Position numbers and translations under genes: made by a program. Positions 34,915-43,280 of a stretch of 64,000 nt of DNA are shown here, piece after piece; within the stretch, counting starts at the first letter, position 1; every line of letters starts with the position of its first letter. Where the stretch lies: contig MWEG01000092.1 in assembly GCA_002070945.1 (NCBI GenBank), forward strand, positions 1 through 64,000, read 5' to 3'. Under the pieces are notes generated by a model. That model did no database searches. It worked only from the letters and a program-made list of their open reading frames with translations, and was not told where the DNA came from. Source of the stretch: Lentisphaerae bacterium ADurb.Bin082 (GTDB taxonomy: Bacteria; Verrucomicrobiota; Lentisphaeria; Oligosphaerales; Oligosphaeraceae).

Positions 34915-36285
34915 ATGGCATTGTGGAGCGGCAGGTTTTCGGAAGCGACCGACAGTCTGGTCAGCCGGTTCAGCGAGTCAATTTCCTTTGATCGGCGGCT
35001 GTATCCTTTTGACATCCAAGGCAGCAAGGCGCATGCCCGCATGCTGGCTCGGCAGAACATCATCTCTCAAGCTGATGCCGACGTCATCGTCGCTGGCTTG
35101 GACGGCATTCTGGCTGACATTGAGGCCGGCCGTTTTGATTTTTGCGAGGAGCTGGAAGACATCCACATGAACATCGAGGCTCGGCTGACCGAGCGGATCG
35201 GCCAGGCAGGCGCCCGCCTGCACACTGGCCGCAGCCGGAACGACCAAGTCGCCACGGACGAACGCCTGTACCTGCGGCATGAGACCGATGCCTGCGATGA
35301 AGCTCTCCGAGCCTTGCAGCGGACCCTGGTAGACCTCGGCATGGCCTGGCCAAACGTGATTATGCCCGGCTTCACGCACTTGCAGCATGCCCAGCCAGTT
35401 TTGTTTGCGCATCATCTGCTCGCCTACGTCGAGATGTTCGGGCGCGACCGGGAACGCCTGGCTGACGGGCGTCGTCGGATCAATCGCCTGCCCCTGGGCG
35501 CCGGCGCTATCGCTGGCAGCACCCTGCCGCTGGACCGCGAATTCGTCGCCGCTGAACTGGGCTTTGAGGAGATTCTGCGCAACAGCATGGATGCCGTCGG
35601 CGATCGCGATGCCCTGATCGAATTTCTCTCCTGCCTAGCTATAATCGCCATGCACATTTCCCGCCTGGCCGAGGACATTGTGCTGTGGTTCAGCCAGGAA
35701 TTCGCCTTTATTGAGCTGGGCGACGCATTCACCACCGGCTCAAGCCTGATGCCGCAGAAGAAGAATCCTGACGTCGCCGAGCTGGCCCGCGGGAAAACTG
35801 GCCGCGTCTATGGCCATTTGATGGCGCTGCTGACGACGATGAAGGGCCTGCCCCTGACCTACAATCGCGATATGCAGGAAGACAAGGAAGGCCTTTTTGA
35901 CGCGGTCGACACAGTCCAGTTAACGCTGGCGACGATGACCGCGATGCTGGCGACCCTGAAGCCGCGGCAGGAGCGGATGGCAGCAGCAGCTTCTGACCCG
36001 GCCTTGATGGCGACCGACCTGGCGGAATGGCTGGTCAGGCGCGGGACGCCTTTCCGCGAGGCGCACCACCAAGTCGGTCGTTTTGTCGGCTTCTGCGCAG
36101 AGCATGGCCTGGCCTTGAACCAGGCGACGCTGGAGCAGATGCAGCAAAGCATCCCTAGCGCCACTGCTGAATGCTTGGAGCTTTTTGATGCGCAGCGCAG
36201 CGTAGAGGCGCGTAATCTCCTGGGCGGCACCGCGCCCGGCCAAGTGGCTCGGCAGCTCGCCTTCTGGCAGCAGCGGCTACAGTAG
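34915..36285 (+). CDS. argH: Argininosuccinate lyase (456 aa)
   Basis: Last step of arginine biosynthesis: argininosuccinate to arginine and fumarate. ATG at 34915 (MALWSGRFSE) follows GGAAGGG; the frame extends 78 nt further up but without a better site. Landmarks: MALWSGRF, EDIHMNIEARL, TGRSRNDQVATD near residue 110, PGFTHLQHAQPV near 155, and the fumarase-superfamily signature GSSLMPQKKNPD near 280 with its catalytic Ser. Length is typical. Its last 9 bases overlap the end of dnaG, which is convergent. Confidence 0.96.
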   Translation: MALWSGRFSEATDSLVSRFSESISFDRRLYPFDIQGSKAHARMLARQNIISQADADVIVAGLDGILADIEAGRFDFCEELEDIHMNIEARLTERIGQAGARLHTGRSRNDQVATDERLYLRHETDACDEALRALQRTLVDLGMAWPNVIMPGFTHLQHAQPVLFAHHLLAYVEMFGRDRERLADGRRRINRLPLGAGAIAGSTLPLDREFVAAELGFEEILRNSMDAVGDRDALIEFLSCLAIIAMHISRLAEDIVLWFSQEFAFIELGDAFTTGSSLMPQKKNPDVAELARGKTGRVYGHLMALLTTMKGLPLTYNRDMQEDKEGLFDAVDTVQLTLATMTAMLATLKPRQERMAAAASDPALMATDLAEWLVRRGTPFREAHHQVGRFVGFCAEHGLALNQATLEQMQQSIPSATAECLELFDAQRSVEARNLLGGTAPGQVARQLAFWQQRLQ

Positions 36286-38172
36286 GCGTTTTTTGCGGTT
36301 GAGTTCAGTCAGCTCGCGCATTAGGCGTTTGGCTTCTTCGCCCTCTGCAGTTTGCAAGGCGAGTTGTTTTTCCTGGCTGATGCGCGCCAATTCAGCAAGC
36401 TGGAGTTTTTTTCGGCAGTCCTCGTAGGCCTGGGTCGTTTTTTCCGCGCTGATGTCTTCTTCCTCCTCTGGCTCGGCGCTGAGAGTGCTGACCGGCGTTG
36501 TCGCCTTTGGCTTGGCGCGGTATGGGAAGGCTGATTTGGCGATCACGGCGCCGACGGTCGGATGGCGGATCAGGTCATCGTGGCACAGGGAGTCGGCAGC
36601 GTCGGGCCAGGAATCCTGGTCAACGCAGGCCAGCACGCGGCTGATCGCCATGCCCAGGGGCGTATCTGGCAGGAGCCGGGTGATTTCCTCGTCATCTGCC
36701 AGGAGCAGAGCCAGATTCTCGAAATGCAGAACCAAGTCGAAGATGGTCTGCCAGACTTTCTCATTGTCCTCAGGCATGGTGAAGGTCGGCAGCGGCGTTG
36801 GCGCCCGGTCAGCAGGGGCGGTTGGCGGCTGGAAAGACGTCGCGGAATGTCGGGCATGGCTGGCCTGGAGGGAGTTCAGAGCGTCGAAAACGATGTTTTC
36901 GGGCAGATTGAGCTGTGTTGCCAGCCATTGGCAGTGCGCGGTTCTGGCGATTGGGTCAGCCAAGGGCCGGATCGCTGTGAGGACATCCGTCGCGATTAGG
37001 CTTTTGCCTTCGGGCTGATTCAGGTCATGGGTGTCGCAGGCGCGCCGGAATAAGTAGGGCACGGCCGGTTCGGTTGCGCTCATGATGCTGCGCAGGGCTT
37101 CGGCGCCGCCGTGGCGGAAGATGCTGTCTGGGTCTTCGTCGAGCGGCAGGCTGACGACTGAGACCGTGAGGCCGACCTCGTGCAGGAGTGCGATGGTGCG
37201 TTGGGCGGCCGTGGTGCCGGCGGTGTCGGGATCGAAGGCAAGGACGATGTTGCTGGTGGAGCGCTTGAGGAGCCGGGCGTGGTTTTCGGTGAATGCTGTG
37301 CCTTGAGCGGCTACAGCGTTGCTCAGGCCAGCGCGATGACAGGCGATGACATCGAGCTGCCCCTCGCAGACCAGGGCGTGCCCAAAGGTCTTCAGGCTCG
37401 CACGGGCGTGATTGAGGCCGTAGAGAATAGAGCTTTTCTGGAAGAAATCAGTCTCTGGGCTGTTGACGTATTTGGGCGCCTTGGCGTCAGGCGCGAGGAG
37501 GCGGGCGCTGAAGCCGACGACGCGGCTGAGTTCGTCGTGAATAGGGAAGATGAGCCGGTCGCGGAAGCGGTCATAGAAGCTGGTAGACCCGTCTTTTTTA
37601 GACACCATGCCGGTGGCCTCCAGCAATTCAGGGGAATAGCCGCGCGAGGACGCCCATTGGCAAAGCGCGTCCCAGGAGTCGAGGCAATAGCCTAAGTTGA
37701 ATTTTTCGATGGTCTCATCGTCGATTTCCCGGCTTTTCAGATAGGCTCTCGCTTTTTCGGCTTCCGGCTGTTTGAGCAGGTGATGGTACCAGTCCGCCGC
37801 TTCGTTGAGCAATTTTTGGCCTTGCTCCCGCCATTGTCGGCGTTGTTCGCTGGCGGCGCCGTCACCACGGCGGCGTGTTTCCGGGACGGTGAGCCCATAG
37901 CGGTCAGCCAGCCAGTGGACCGCGCCGACAAAGTCGGTGTTGACCATTTCCTGGATGAAGTGGAACAGGTTGCCGCTTTTTTTGCAGCCAAAGCAATAGA
38001 ACGTCTGCCGCTGGGAATCCATTTTGAACGACGGCGTCTTTTCTTTGTGAAATGGGCAGCAAGCCCAATAGTCAGAGCCGCGTTTTTTGACCTGCGTGAA
38101 GCTGCCGACGACATCGGCGATGTCAGTCCGCTGCCGGAGCTGGTCAATGAATTCTTCGGGAATATGCGCCAT
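36277..38172 (-). CDS. dnaG: DNA primase (631 aa)
   Basis: Makes RNA primers at the replication fork. The zinc-binding CHC2 domain shows CPFHKEKTPSF then FYCFGCKKSG near residues 39-67; the TOPRIM core shows VCEGQLDVIA near residue 265 and FDPDTAGTTA near 313. The C-terminal ~200 residues are the variable helicase-binding region, with a Pro-rich linker. Its start follows the lipoprotein gene by 12 nt, and its stop overlaps the convergent argH end by 9 bp. An rpoD gene, often nearby, is not in the window. Confidence 0.96.
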   Translation of the reverse strand: MAHIPEEFIDQLRQRTDIADVVGSFTQVKKRGSDYWACCPFHKEKTPSFKMDSQRQTFYCFGCKKSGNLFHFIQEMVNTDFVGAVHWLADRYGLTVPETRRRGDGAASEQRRQWREQGQKLLNEAADWYHHLLKQPEAEKARAYLKSREIDDETIEKFNLGYCLDSWDALCQWASSRGYSPELLEATGMVSKKDGSTSFYDRFRDRLIFPIHDELSRVVGFSARLLAPDAKAPKYVNSPETDFFQKSSILYGLNHARASLKTFGHALVCEGQLDVIACHRAGLSNAVAAQGTAFTENHARLLKRSTSNIVLAFDPDTAGTTAAQRTIALLHEVGLTVSVVSLPLDEDPDSIFRHGGAEALRSIMSATEPAVPYLFRRACDTHDLNQPEGKSLIATDVLTAIRPLADPIARTAHCQWLATQLNLPENIVFDALNSLQASHARHSATSFQPPTAPADRAPTPLPTFTMPEDNEKVWQTIFDLVLHFENLALLLADDEEITRLLPDTPLGMAISRVLACVDQDSWPDAADSLCHDDLIRHPTVGAVIAKSAFPYRAKPKATTPVSTLSAEPEEEEDISAEKTTQAYEDCRKKLQLAELARISQEKQLALQTAEGEEAKRLMRELTELNRKKRLL

Positions 38173-38184
38173 GGCGGAAGTGTG

Positions 38185-39021
38185 TTATTGACGTGGCCGG
38201 ATTTGGTTCAGGCGGGCGGTGATGGCGGCGCTGGCGTCCGGGTCGCTGGCGCCGATAGCGACCAGGGCCAGGTCATAGCATTGGCTGGCCTTGACTCGGT
38301 CATTGAGGTAGTTGTCATAGACGATGGCCAGGTTGCGGAGCAGGGCAGGGTGAGCCGGGTCCTTGCGCAGGCCATTTTCCAGCCAGGTCACGGCTTGGTT
38401 CCAATTCTGCTGGTACAGCGACAGGATGGCCAGGCTGTTGTAGAGTTCCGGCCATTCTCCGAACGGCGTGTACACTCGCGCTGCTTGCAGATAGCGCATG
38501 CCGCGCGGCAGATTGTTGAAAACGCAGCAACGGCCCATCAGGAAAAGCAGGTTGCCGCGGGTGGCGGAGTTGTCGCGGGCAGCGCTGTTGGGGAGCAGCT
38601 CGTAGGCTTTCTCCAAGGCGTTGAGCGCCTCCGGATACTTGCCGTTGCGGTACAGCATCCAGCCGTAGAAATAGCGCAGGTCAAAGCGGTTGGGCGCCTG
38701 CTCAATGGAACGCTCAAAGCTGAACAGGACTTTCTCGGTCGTGGCCTTGTCGTTGTTGAGCATGAATTGGCAGAAATTGTTGAGGGTGACGGCGTCCAGG
38801 TCGTCAGGTGCGGCTTGCAGGCAGCGGGACGACCGTTCAAGAGCTGACTTGAGATTGCCAGCTGCGGCGTCAGACAGCGCCTGCTGGAATTCGGCGGTCA
38901 TGTCAGGTGGACGGCAACCTGTCAGGCTGGCGCTGATGAACAGGACGGCTGCCAGGAAAACCGGCAATCGGGCAAAGCCGCTGACGGGTTGGCGAAGATG
39001 AGTTATGGCATTGTTTTTCAT
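38185..39021 (-). CDS. TPR-repeat lipoprotein (278 aa)
   Basis: The N-terminus has basic residues, a hydrophobic stretch and the lipobox SLTGC near residue 36, so it is probably a lipoprotein anchored to a membrane in the envelope. The rest is a series of tetratricopeptide-like helical pairs: SALERSSRCLQAAPDDLDA, WMLYRNGKYPEALNALEKA, ILSLYQQNWNQAVTWLENG, LLRNLAIVYDNYLNDRVKAS. TPR proteins mediate protein contacts. It lies between recN and dnaG on the same strand with short gaps; no specific role can be given. Confidence 0.8.
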   Translation of the reverse strand: MKNNAITHLRQPVSGFARLPVFLAAVLFISASLTGCRPPDMTAEFQQALSDAAAGNLKSALERSSRCLQAAPDDLDAVTLNNFCQFMLNNDKATTEKVLFSFERSIEQAPNRFDLRYFYGWMLYRNGKYPEALNALEKAYELLPNSAARDNSATRGNLLFLMGRCCVFNNLPRGMRYLQAARVYTPFGEWPELYNSLAILSLYQQNWNQAVTWLENGLRKDPAHPALLRNLAIVYDNYLNDRVKASQCYDLALVAIGASDPDASAAITARLNQIRPRQ

Positions 39022-39045
39022 GATTGTTTTGTTCCGGCCTTGGGT

Positions 39046-40731
39046 TCAGGCGCGAGTACGCGCTTTGCGGAGCAGTTCGTCGGCATGGGCGGCGGCAGTT
39101 TTGGAGTCGAGTTCAGCGCCGAGCATGCGGACCAGTTCGGCGCGGCGCTGTTCCTGGTCGAGCTGATGCATGACAGCGGTTGTGCGTTCGTTGGCGACGT
39201 GCTTGTCAACCAGGAAATGCTGGTCTGCGGCCGCTGCGATCTGGGGCAGGTGAGTGATGCTGAAGACTTGGTGCCGGCGGCTGACAGCGGCTAACTCGGC
39301 GGCGACCGTGACTGCGATTCGACCACCGACATTGGCGTCGATTTCGTCAAATATCAGGATAGGGACATTATCAGCGTCGCTGAGGACGGTTTTGACGGCA
39401 AGCATGACGCGGGCCATTTCGCCGCTGCTGGCAATGGCGCGCAAGGGCTGCATGGCCTCGCCGACATTAGGGGCGATGGCGAATTCAACAGCGTCAGCGC
39501 CGGTTGGGCCTGGATTGGCTGCTTTCAGCTGGATGGCGAATTCGGCTTTGGCGAAGCCGAGGTTCTGGAGCTTGCGGGCTATGGCCTTGGCTAAGGGGCC
39601 GGCGGCGGTCTTGCGTTTGGCGTTGAGCTGAGCGCAGGCGTCGCTGTGCGCCTTCTGGCACTGCTGTTCGCGTTCATGCAAAGCCAGGAGCTGATCGGAG
39701 CGGCCAGTGATCTTAGCTAAGCGCTGGCGCATCCGGTCGGCGGCAGCGAGTACATCGTCCAGGGTCGGGCCATATTTTCGCTTCAGGCGCTGAAGCAGGT
39801 CAAGGCGTTCTTCCAGGCGTTGCAGGGCTTCTTCGTCGAGGTCGAGGCGGTCGGCGTAGTCGGCGATGTCATTGCCGAGTTCATGGATGCTGGTGATGAC
39901 GGTTTCCAGCTGTTCCAGCAGGGGCGTTCCAGCGCGTGGGTCGACCTCAGCTAGTTCGCGTAGTTGGCGCAGGAAATCGGCCAGTTGGTCAGTGATGGCG
40001 CCGTCGTTTTCGCAGAGGCCCTGTTGGCACGCAGCAGTGATTTCCAACAGCCGCTTGGAATTGGCGGCGACGCGGTAGCGCTCGACCAGGTCGCTTTCCT
40101 CTTCGGGATTGATTTCAGCCTGGTCGATCTCCCGGAGCTGGTGGGTGAGCAGGTCGGCCTCTTCAGGCGCCAGCCCTTCGGCCTTCAGGTCAGCCAACTC
40201 CTGGCGTGTATGCAGCAGTTCCGTGTAGCGCTGGCGGCATAGGCTGACCAGCGGCAAGAGTCCGGCGTAAGTGTCTAAAAGCAGGAGCTGGCGGGCAGGC
40301 AGCAGCAGAGTCTGGTTATCGTGCGGGCCATGAATGTCAATGAGGAGTTCGCCGAGTTCCTTGAGAAAGCCGACCGTGACTGGCGAGCCGTTGACAAAGG
40401 CCCGGCTGCCCGTTTCCGTGATGACGCGACGGAGCAGGAGGCGTTCCTCCTCGCAGGACCTGAGGCCGCCTTGCTCCAGGAGAGCGTCAATCTCTTGGCG
40501 CAATTCCTGAAAATTCTGGTCAAGGCGGATGATGGCCGAGATTTCGCAGGATTTTTCTTCGCGTCGAATGACGGCGGGGGTGGCGCGTCCTCCGGCAAGG
40601 AGCTGGATGGCACCGATGACAAGCGACTTGCCGGCGCCGGTTTCGCCGGTGACAGCGTTCATGCCTGGGCCGAAGTCGAGGTCGAGTTCGGAAACTAGGG
40701 CTAAATTGCGGATATGCAGAGATTCTAACAC
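39046..40731 (-). CDS. recN: DNA repair protein RecN (561 aa)
   Basis: SMC-like ATPase of double-strand break repair. I place the start at GTG 40731-40729 (the protein then begins VLESLHIRNLALV as RecN does) and reject the longer frame to 41094, which runs over the divergent YigZ gene. GETGAGKS (Walker A) lies near residue 31, a central coiled coil spans about 150-360, the ABC signature region reads SSGEMARVM, and IFDEIDANVGG is Walker B. Length matches RecN. Confidence 0.95.
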   Translation of the reverse strand: MLESLHIRNLALVSELDLDFGPGMNAVTGETGAGKSLVIGAIQLLAGGRATPAVIRREEKSCEISAIIRLDQNFQELRQEIDALLEQGGLRSCEEERLLLRRVITETGSRAFVNGSPVTVGFLKELGELLIDIHGPHDNQTLLLPARQLLLLDTYAGLLPLVSLCRQRYTELLHTRQELADLKAEGLAPEEADLLTHQLREIDQAEINPEEESDLVERYRVAANSKRLLEITAACQQGLCENDGAITDQLADFLRQLRELAEVDPRAGTPLLEQLETVITSIHELGNDIADYADRLDLDEEALQRLEERLDLLQRLKRKYGPTLDDVLAAADRMRQRLAKITGRSDQLLALHEREQQCQKAHSDACAQLNAKRKTAAGPLAKAIARKLQNLGFAKAEFAIQLKAANPGPTGADAVEFAIAPNVGEAMQPLRAIASSGEMARVMLAVKTVLSDADNVPILIFDEIDANVGGRIAVTVAAELAAVSRRHQVFSITHLPQIAAAADQHFLVDKHVANERTTAVMHQLDQEQRRAELVRMLGAELDSKTAAAHADELLRKARTRA

Positions 40732-40954
40732 GCCGGGGAACTCGCGTAAAGATGAAATTGCGGGGGACTTGACTGGCGAGGAAAGCCAGATTGATAAATA
40801 TAAGCTCATTCGCCGGGAATGGAAAACCGCAGGGGCGAAAATGATGCGGCTTGGCTTGATATGCCGACATGGCGAGGCAAAGTAAAATAAAGCGCTGGCC
40901 GGTTCTGGCCGGTTCGGCGTTCGTCCTCCTTTCTCATGCTGATTTTGGAGCATC

Positions 40955-41581
40955 ATGCAGACTCTGGTTGCGCCGGCTGCGGCGGAAATCGTTATTCGCA
41001 ATTCGCGTTTCATCGCGGAGGCCTTTGTGGTGGAAGAAGCGGAAAGCGCCCGTGAACTCCTGCGTGCGCAAAAGGAGTTGCGGCCTGACGCCACTCACGT
41101 GGTGCATGCGTTTGTGATTGGCGCGAATGCCAATGTGCTAGGCTGCTCGGATGACGGCGAACCGCCAGGAACCGCAGGACGGCCAGCCCTGGAAGTCCTC
41201 AAAGGCAGCGGCATCACCAATATCATGGTGACGATTACGCGCTACTTTGGCGGCGTTAAGCTCGGCGTCGGCGGACTGGTGAAAGCCTACACAGAAGCGA
41301 CGCAGGAAGTCCTGGCAAAGGCGGAAACCCAGGAATTGACCGAACAGACCGAATTCACCTTGCAGGTGCCATACCCATGCTATGAACCGGTGCGACGACT
41401 GCTCGCCGAAGTCGGAGCGGAAGTGACCGCAGAGACCTTTGCGGATGATGTCAACATCCAGGGGCGGATGCGAGACGGTGAACTCGACGACTTCGCCCGC
41501 AAGGTCGCAGACCTGTCCAACGGAAAAGCGAAGTTGACCGTGAACGACGAGGATGAGGAGAATGCGGATGGTGGACGTTAG
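40955..41581 (+). CDS. yigZ: YigZ/IMPACT family protein (208 aa)
   Basis: UPF0029-type domain followed by a DUF1949 C-terminal ferredoxin-like domain. Visible: NSRFIAEAFVV, CSDDGEPPGTAGRP near residue 65, and TRYFGGVKLGVGGLVKAY near 95, the signature of the family. YigZ-like proteins are thought to be linked to translation or stress regulation in bacteria; the precise role is unclear. Divergent from recN, about 220 nt upstream of the ATG. Confidence 0.92.
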   Translation: MQTLVAPAAAEIVIRNSRFIAEAFVVEEAESARELLRAQKELRPDATHVVHAFVIGANANVLGCSDDGEPPGTAGRPALEVLKGSGITNIMVTITRYFGGVKLGVGGLVKAYTEATQEVLAKAETQELTEQTEFTLQVPYPCYEPVRRLLAEVGAEVTAETFADDVNIQGRMRDGELDDFARKVADLSNGKAKLTVNDEDEENADGGR

Positions 41582-41723
41582 AGGGCGTACCGCCACCCCT
41601 CGCCCTATTCTGCCCTCGCTCCTTCCTGCCTATGGCATCCCAAAGGATTGCAAGTATTCATCACAAAATTTCGCACATTACCCAAAATTTCGCTTAGGGT
41701 GGACTATCCGCTCACAACCTAAT

Positions 41724-41835
41724 TTATGTGTCTCCCTTGCAGGGCTCCAAATATATGCCATCTCACCCAGGGCTGCGCCGGGCCTGGCGGCCCGGCTTAC
41801 CTTGGGCTTTTATGTGTCGCCCTCCGGGCTTTTGT
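41724..41835 (+). repeat. CACCCAGGGC intergenic repeat, copy R2
   Basis: Begins TTATGTGTCTCCC and continues CCATCTCACCCAGGGC, a GC-rich palindrome, CCTTGGGCTTTTATGTGTCG. Same order of blocks as R1 at 21572. Confidence 0.7.
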
Positions 41836-41888
41836 CGCTTTGCGGCTGTGAACGTTATGGACACTGATTATCGTATGTTAGCCTGGCG

Positions 41889-41986
41889 GCCCAAAGGGCC
41901 AGCAACATAGAAGCCCAGGGTGAGCGTAGCGAAGCCCTGGGTGACTGCGTATAATAATTTTGAGCCCCGCCAGGGGTGACACATAA
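41889..41986 (-). repeat. CACCCAGGGC intergenic repeat, inverted copy R3
   Basis: Read on the minus strand it starts TTATGTGTCACCCC, then GGGGCTCAAAATTATTATAC, CACCCAGGGCTTCGC, and CACCCTGGGC, the same blocks as R1/R2. With R2 it forms a convergent inverted pair. Confidence 0.7.
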
Positions 41987-42000
41987 ACGCTGGTTTGCAG

Positions 42001-42043
42001 AAAATCTTTCCCAAAAAAACAAGAAATTGGTCGATAGTAGTAC
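42001..42043 (+). repeat. Left ~42-bp inverted repeat (bracket L)
   Basis: AAAATCTTTCCC, then AAACAAGAAATTGGTCGATA, then GTAGTAC. Its reverse complement matches 48684-48724 with two or three substitutions and one indel (T-run/G-run length). Together they bracket the L-serine dehydratase, the 1484-residue protein and a pseudopilin. Confidence 0.75.
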
Positions 42044-42048
42044 ACTAA

Positions 42049-43266
42049 CTAAAAATCGTCGGCTAAGCCACTGTAATGCGCCAATCCTCCCTTGGAGGTT
42101 TCCCGGTAAATTGTTGGTAAATCGTGACCGGTTTTTTTCATTGTTTCAACCACCTTGTCGAAACTTATCCTATGACGCCCATCGCTCAATATTGCAAAAG
42201 CGTTGTGACTTAAGGCGCGAGCGGCCGCAAAGGCATTTCTCTCAATGCAAGGTATTTGAACTAGTCCTGCAACTGGGTCGCAGGTTAGCCCGAGGTGGTG
42301 TTCCAGGCCCATTTCGGCGCTATATTCAATTTGAAAAATAGTTCCGCCAAAAAGCTGAGTCGTTGCTCCCGAAGCCATTGCGCACGCTGTGCCGATCTCT
42401 CCTTGGCAGCCGACCTCTGCTCCCGAAATGCTGGCATTTTGTTTTACGATCGTTCCTATTAACCCGGCAGTCGCCAAAGCTCTTAAAATCTTACGGTCGG
42501 TAAAATTGTGTTGTGTTTTAAGATAATAAAGAACGCCCGGTAAAACTCCACAACTGCCGCAAGTTGGGGCAGTTACAATTAATCCACCGGCTGCGTTTTC
42601 TTCAGCCACAGCTAAGGTATATGCAAACAGCAGCGCACGTTTCTGTAAAGTCTCTTTGTAAGCATTGGCTTTTACATGCAATGTGGCGGCCTTGCGTGGC
42701 AACTTTAAGGAGCCAGGTAAAACGCCCTCATTCTCTAAGCCTCGATGAATGGCATCTTGCATTATTCTCCATACCTGTTCCAAGTAGTCCATGACGTCTT
42801 TTTCGTCATATTTTTTAACAACCTCCCACATCGTCAGACCATTGGAGTTGCAGTATTTCAACACGTTGTGCATATCTTTGAACGGATAGCAATTCTCGCC
42901 TTTTTCCTCTTCTGAAGTCTCATCGACAATGGCTCCGCCGCCTATGCTGTACGCTGTCCAGCTGTCGGTAATTTCGTTAACTTCGTTCAGGGCTTCAAAC
43001 AGCATTGCGTTTGGGTGGCGGGGAAGAAAAACCTCGGGTTCCCAGACTAATTCGACTTTTTTTCCAGCCTCTTTAAAGGCTGTGATAATGGCAACATCAG
43101 TTAAATGCCCTTGGCCTGTAGCAGCAAGGCTTCCATAGAGTGTAACTCGATATTTATGTGCATCGTTACCTCTTCCAAGAAACATCAACGACGCTTTGCG
43201 CGGCCCCATGGTGTGACTGCTTGACGGGCCATTGCCAATTCGGTATATTTGCTTAATGCTTTCCAT
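42049..43266 (-). CDS. sdaA: L-serine dehydratase, iron-sulfur single-chain type (405 aa)
   Basis: Deaminates L-serine to pyruvate and ammonia using a 4Fe-4S cluster. Beta domain: IYRIGNGPSSSHTMGP at residue 7. Alpha domain: APTCGSCGVLPGVLYY near residue 240, SGAEVGCQGEIG near 285 and LTCDPVAGLVQIPCIERN near 340, which together supply the cluster cysteines. ATG at 43266. The gene is clearly AT-richer than its neighbours and uses different codons, suggesting transfer; it resembles Bacteroidetes-type single-chain enzymes from memory. It lies just inside the left ~42-bp inverted repeat. Confidence 0.93.
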   Translation of the reverse strand: MESIKQIYRIGNGPSSSHTMGPRKASLMFLGRGNDAHKYRVTLYGSLAATGQGHLTDVAIITAFKEAGKKVELVWEPEVFLPRHPNAMLFEALNEVNEITDSWTAYSIGGGAIVDETSEEEKGENCYPFKDMHNVLKYCNSNGLTMWEVVKKYDEKDVMDYLEQVWRIMQDAIHRGLENEGVLPGSLKLPRKAATLHVKANAYKETLQKRALLFAYTLAVAEENAAGGLIVTAPTCGSCGVLPGVLYYLKTQHNFTDRKILRALATAGLIGTIVKQNASISGAEVGCQGEIGTACAMASGATTQLFGGTIFQIEYSAEMGLEHHLGLTCDPVAGLVQIPCIERNAFAAARALSHNAFAILSDGRHRISFDKVVETMKKTGHDLPTIYRETSKGGLAHYSGLADDF

Positions 43267-43280
43267 GCGCCCAGCCGCCT

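Larger units (their letters stand above)
41582..42048. other. Repeat-rich intergenic stretch
   Basis: 467 nt between yigZ and the convergent L-serine dehydratase gene. It holds repeat R2 (41724-41835), inverted repeat R3 (41889-41986) and the left ~42-bp inverted repeat (42001-42043). Short open frames across it are products of the repeats. No tRNA, promoter or gene is seen. Confidence 0.6.

Noticed and set aside
40732-41094. Longer start for RecN (to 41094)
   Set aside because: The extra 120 residues overlap the divergent YigZ gene and are not RecN-like; the GTG at 40731 gives the normal N-terminus.
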